From: Microcoleus vaginatus PCC 9802
Lineage (GTDB): Bacteria; Cyanobacteriota; Cyanobacteriia; Cyanobacteriales; Microcoleaceae
Assembly (NCBI GenBank): GCA_022701275.1
Contig: CP031740.1
Location: 1,871,001-1,935,000, forward strand
DNA length: 64,000 nucleotides
Direction of reading: 5' to 3'
Shown here in pieces: positions 61,677 to 64,000 of the stretch; positions within the stretch are counted from its first letter, which is position 1, and the number at the start of each line of letters is the position of its first letter. Made by a program: the position numbers and the translations under genes. The notes under the pieces were generated by a model. It ran no database searches, was not told the origin of the DNA, and was given only the letters and a program-made list of their open reading frames with translations.

Positions 61677-63299
61677 TCAGGGACGCCGCCACTTGTTGAG
61701 ATAAGCTTCACCAATCCCCGCCACAGCCTGCATTTGAGCTAGCTGTTCCCGTAAAGCTTTGATGGTTCTTAGCTGTTCTTGAGACTGTTGCTGCAAAGCG
61801 TCGTAATTTCGCTGTATCGCCGCACTCTGGCTCAATTCATTTTCCAGATATTGCAACTTGGTCAATTTGACTTGGAAGTCGCCGATCGCACTTGACTTTT
61901 CTGCTAACTCGTGCTGCAAAGATTCGTAACTCGACTTCGACACGGTTTCCTGGAATTGGCTTTCGAGATTTTGCTTTTCGGTGGCGAATTGCTGCTGCAA
62001 AGATTCCAGAGCACTGGATTTTTCTGCTAGCTGTTGCTGCAAAGATTCCAGAGCACTGGATTTTTCTGCTAGCTGTTGCTGAAACTCGTGTTCTCGGTGT
62101 TCTCTTTCGGCGACTTGCTGCTGCAAAGATTCCAGAGCACTGGATTTTTCTGCTAGCTGTTGCTGAAACTCGTGTTCTCGGTGTTCTCTTTCGGCGACTT
62201 GCTGCTGCAAAGATTCCAGAGCACTGGATTTTTCTGCTAGCTGTTGCTGAAACTCGTGTTCTCGGTGTTCTCTTTCGGCGACTTGCTGCTGCAAAGAAGC
62301 GATCGAACTTTCGCGTTCCGTCAACTGCTGCTGTAAACTTTCGTAACTTGACTTGGCTACTGTTTCCTGCAATTGGCTTTCGAGATTTTGCTTTTCGGTA
62401 GCTAATTGCTGCTGCAAAGAAGCGATCGAACTTTCGCGTTCCGTCAACTGCTGCTGTAAACTTTCGTAACTTGACTTGGCTACTGTTTCCTGCAATTGGC
62501 TTTCGAGATTTTGCTTTTCGGTAGCTAATTGCTGCTGCAAAGAAGCGATCGAACTTTCGCGTTCCGTCAACTGCTGCTGTAAACTTTCGTAACTTGACTT
62601 GGCTACTGTTTCCTGCAATTGGCTTGCGAGATTTTGCTTTTCGGTAGCTAATTGCTGCTGCAAAGAAGCGATCGAACTTTCGCGTTCACTCAACTGCTGC
62701 TGTAAACTTTCGTAACTTGACTTGGCTACTGTTTCCTGCAATTGGCTTGCGAGATTTTGCTTTTCGGTAGCTAATTGCTGCTGCAAAGAAGCGATCGAAC
62801 TTTCGCGTTCCGTCAACTGCTGCTGTAAACTTTCGTAACTTGACTTGGCTACTGTTTCCTGCAATTGGCTTTCGAGATTTTGCTTTTCGGTAGCTAATTG
62901 CTGCTGCAAAGAAGCGATCAAACTTTCGCGTTCCGTCAACTGCTGCTGTAAACTTTCGTAACTTTCTTGCAGCGGATTTGGCTTTACACTCACCGATTCC
63001 GATAGAGTTTCTGCCGTTACAGCGTCATTAAACTCGCTTTCTTCGGCTGTTTCCCCTTGCAAGTCGGGGGCCTCTACCTGCGTTTCTTCACCTTTTTTCC
63101 AAGTTACAGTAACTTCCGTCTTGTCCTTAGAAATATCCAGAGCGCCTTGTGCCAAGCGTTCTAGGAGTTCCGACCTTGATATTCCGAGCTTGCGAGCGAT
63201 CACATTTAATCGATCGGCACTAGAAGAAGTCAGCGAAAGTCCGACTTTGACTTTACTTTCTGAATTGGAACTAACTACATTGCGATTTTTTTTGACCAT
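61677..63299 (-). CDS. Ribbon-helix-helix protein with long coiled-coil repeats
   Basis: About 540 residues. Residues about 17-53 (KVKVGLSLTSSSADRLNVIA, RKLGISRSELLERLAQGAL) have the beta-helix-helix pattern of CopG-type DNA-binding domains. After an acidic linker comes a very long Gln/Glu/Leu coiled coil: five full and one partial copy of a 41-residue unit (SYESLQQQLTERESSIASLQ...), then three copies of a 28-residue unit (VAEREHREHEFQQQLAEKSS...). DNA binding plus long coiled coil recalls KfrA-like plasmid proteins or nucleoid architects. I start at the third ATG (63299), which has GAGGA 8-12 nt upstream; the first in-frame ATG is 63314. A palindrome lies just upstream. Confidence 0.8.
   Translation of the reverse strand: MVKKNRNVVSSNSESKVKVGLSLTSSSADRLNVIARKLGISRSELLERLAQGALDISKDKTEVTVTWKKGEETQVEAPDLQGETAEESEFNDAVTAETLSESVSVKPNPLQESYESLQQQLTERESLIASLQQQLATEKQNLESQLQETVAKSSYESLQQQLTERESSIASLQQQLATEKQNLASQLQETVAKSSYESLQQQLSERESSIASLQQQLATEKQNLASQLQETVAKSSYESLQQQLTERESSIASLQQQLATEKQNLESQLQETVAKSSYESLQQQLTERESSIASLQQQLATEKQNLESQLQETVAKSSYESLQQQLTERESSIASLQQQVAEREHREHEFQQQLAEKSSALESLQQQVAEREHREHEFQQQLAEKSSALESLQQQVAEREHREHEFQQQLAEKSSALESLQQQLAEKSSALESLQQQFATEKQNLESQFQETVSKSSYESLQHELAEKSSAIGDFQVKLTKLQYLENELSQSAAIQRNYDALQQQSQEQLRTIKALREQLAQMQAVAGIGEAYLNKWRRP
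62028..62963. repeat. Coding tandem repeats of 123 bp and 84 bp
   Basis: 62280-62963 holds five and a half copies of a 123-bp unit; 62028-62280 holds three copies of an 84-bp unit. Within each class copies differ by only a few bases, so the arrays are recent or homogenised. Both lengths are multiples of three, and 84 bp equals four heptads. Confidence 0.9.
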
Positions 63300-63320
63300 T
63301 GGCATTTTCCTCATGCCAAC

Positions 63321-63338
63321 CTACACTTATTAGTGTAG
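63321..63338. promoter_or_regulatory. Palindromic operator candidate upstream of the RHH gene
   Basis: CTACACT-TATT-AGTGTAG, perfect 7-bp arms, ending 22 bp before the preferred start codon. Ribbon-helix-helix proteins typically bind such short palindromes and repress their own genes, so autoregulation is likely; this is inference. Confidence 0.55.
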
Positions 63339-63364
63339 TGGCTGAAGCTTCTATTAAAATTTAT

Positions 63365-63960
63365 TCTTGTTACTTACCAATTGTGCCAGCTTCCGTTCCC
63401 AATTGAACAAAAATCCTTGAATATACTCTTGCGTCCATTCCTCGCCGTAGAACCGCTTAAACATTCCCTGGGCCGAGTTTTTTTCGGCACGATACCGCAG
63501 ATAGCACAGTTGAGCTTGTCAGATACTATCTAACTTTGTGCCCGATGTCACCGATTCGGCGCGATCAACCAAATCCAAATCACCCGCCACATAGTCTTTG
63601 AACGCTGCAAAAACGCGAGTTTCCACAACTTCCGTTTCCTTGGGGCGATTGCACAGAAACGGCCACGAGAAAAACTGCTTCGCTTCCTCTGGAAAGCCGC
63701 CACCCCAGGGAAGGTCCGGTTGATGAGCTTGAAAAATATGTTTGATGCCCAGTACACTTAGCCTGGTAGTGAGCGTCGCCGCCAAACAGAGGCTGCATAT
63801 CCAAAGTAATTAAATGGCAACCCGGCAGCGTTACAAAATCCGCCTCAAAAAACGGCAAATCAAAGTTAAGATGCGGGAATCTCACAAAATTGAGAACTTG
63901 CAACCTGCTGCCGCCTTGAACGTGAGCCACCCCAAACTACTGCAAATTCGGGGATGCAAA
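63365..63960 (-). pseudogene. pebA: Bilin reductase (PebA-like, HY2 family), decayed
   Basis: The reverse strand reads [40 protein letters not shown] and [12 protein letters not shown] frameshift near 63750 leads to [20 protein letters not shown] and [24 protein letters not shown] near 63521 interrupts, and the same frame continues [20 protein letters not shown] + [20 protein letters not shown]. This is the ferredoxin-dependent bilin reductase family, closest by wording to PebA (first step of phycoerythrobilin synthesis). At least three lesions (one more stop near the start) make it nonfunctional. The N-terminal third is missing or unreadable at the window edge. Confidence 0.8.
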
Positions 63961-64000
63961 AGCCTAACTGGTAGTTAGGATTTCCTGAGTTTGTTTTTTT

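Noticed and set aside
61892..62401. 169-codon + strand frame with repeated IPEHWIFLLAVA units
   Set aside because: It is the mirror of the 84-bp coiled-coil repeats; the repeats explain both its openness and its periodicity.
62028..62963. Regular repeats resembling a CRISPR array
   Set aside because: Units are 84 and 123 bp, directly adjacent with no unique spacers, and code for coiled coil; no cas genes.

Overview
The window looks like chromosome of a filamentous, gas-vacuolate cyanobacterium, probably an Oscillatoriales-type genome (Microcoleus/Oscillatoria/Phormidium-like). This is inferred from gene content and texture, not from a search. The signs are: the HIP1 octamer GCGATCGC throughout; heptamer short tandem repeats between genes; NDH-1 subunits NdhF/NdhD next to an RbcR-type LysR gene; a gvp cluster; a CrtD-like carotenoid desaturase; remains of a bilin reductase; and the cyanobacterial order rplS-trnW-secE-nusG-rplK-rplA-rplJ-rplL.

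Layout. 0-7.5 kb is a photosynthesis and respiration core: rbcR (cut by the window edge), an NnrU/Z-ISO-type membrane protein, a thioredoxin with a CGLC active site, a Tic22-RTX fusion, ndhF and ndhD. 7.6-25 kb is accessory. It holds an AT-rich AbiA-like reverse transcriptase with a C-terminal HEPN motif, a DUF2817 peptidase-like protein, a 1903-residue Ser/Thr kinase-ATPase-GAF-histidine kinase, and a permease fused to a histidine kinase. It also holds a GAF-LuxR regulator and many decayed genes: two HicB/HicA remnants, an antitoxin remnant, and secreted and MAPEG proteins with stops. These are punctuated by at least six copies of an approx. 130-bp HIP1-bearing repeat. 25-30 kb holds a kinase-FGE protein, a Uma2 nuclease and a coiled-coil/EamA transporter.

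30.6-53.2 kb carries three NRPS genes: C-A-T, then TubC-C-A-NMT-T, then C-A-T-TE. They look like one assembly line for a short peptide with an N-methylated residue, possibly N-Me-Leu. Two blocks interrupt them. One is a complete-looking gas vesicle cluster (gvpA-gvpN divergent from gvpJ-K-F/L-G-F/L and an ArsA/Get3-like tandem ATPase). It is bracketed by two copies, in opposite orientation, of a 51-bp hairpin repeat. The other is a tightly linked ParA-like ATPase + HEPN pair.

53.5-59.8 kb holds a PiT phosphate transporter and the ribosomal protein/transcription factor cluster; nusG is frameshifted at a G run. The right end holds crtD, a ribbon-helix-helix protein with long coiled-coil repeats and a palindrome at its start, and a broken pebA-like bilin reductase.

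Best candidates for something new: the ParA-HEPN pair inside the NRPS locus; the AbiA-like RT-HEPN; the GvpA with an elastin-like tail in a cluster without GvpC; the ArsA-like ATPase in the gvp operon; and the repeated in-frame capture of intergenic repeats by genes, including a 129-bp palindromic insertion with a 17-bp direct repeat inside an NRPS adenylation domain.
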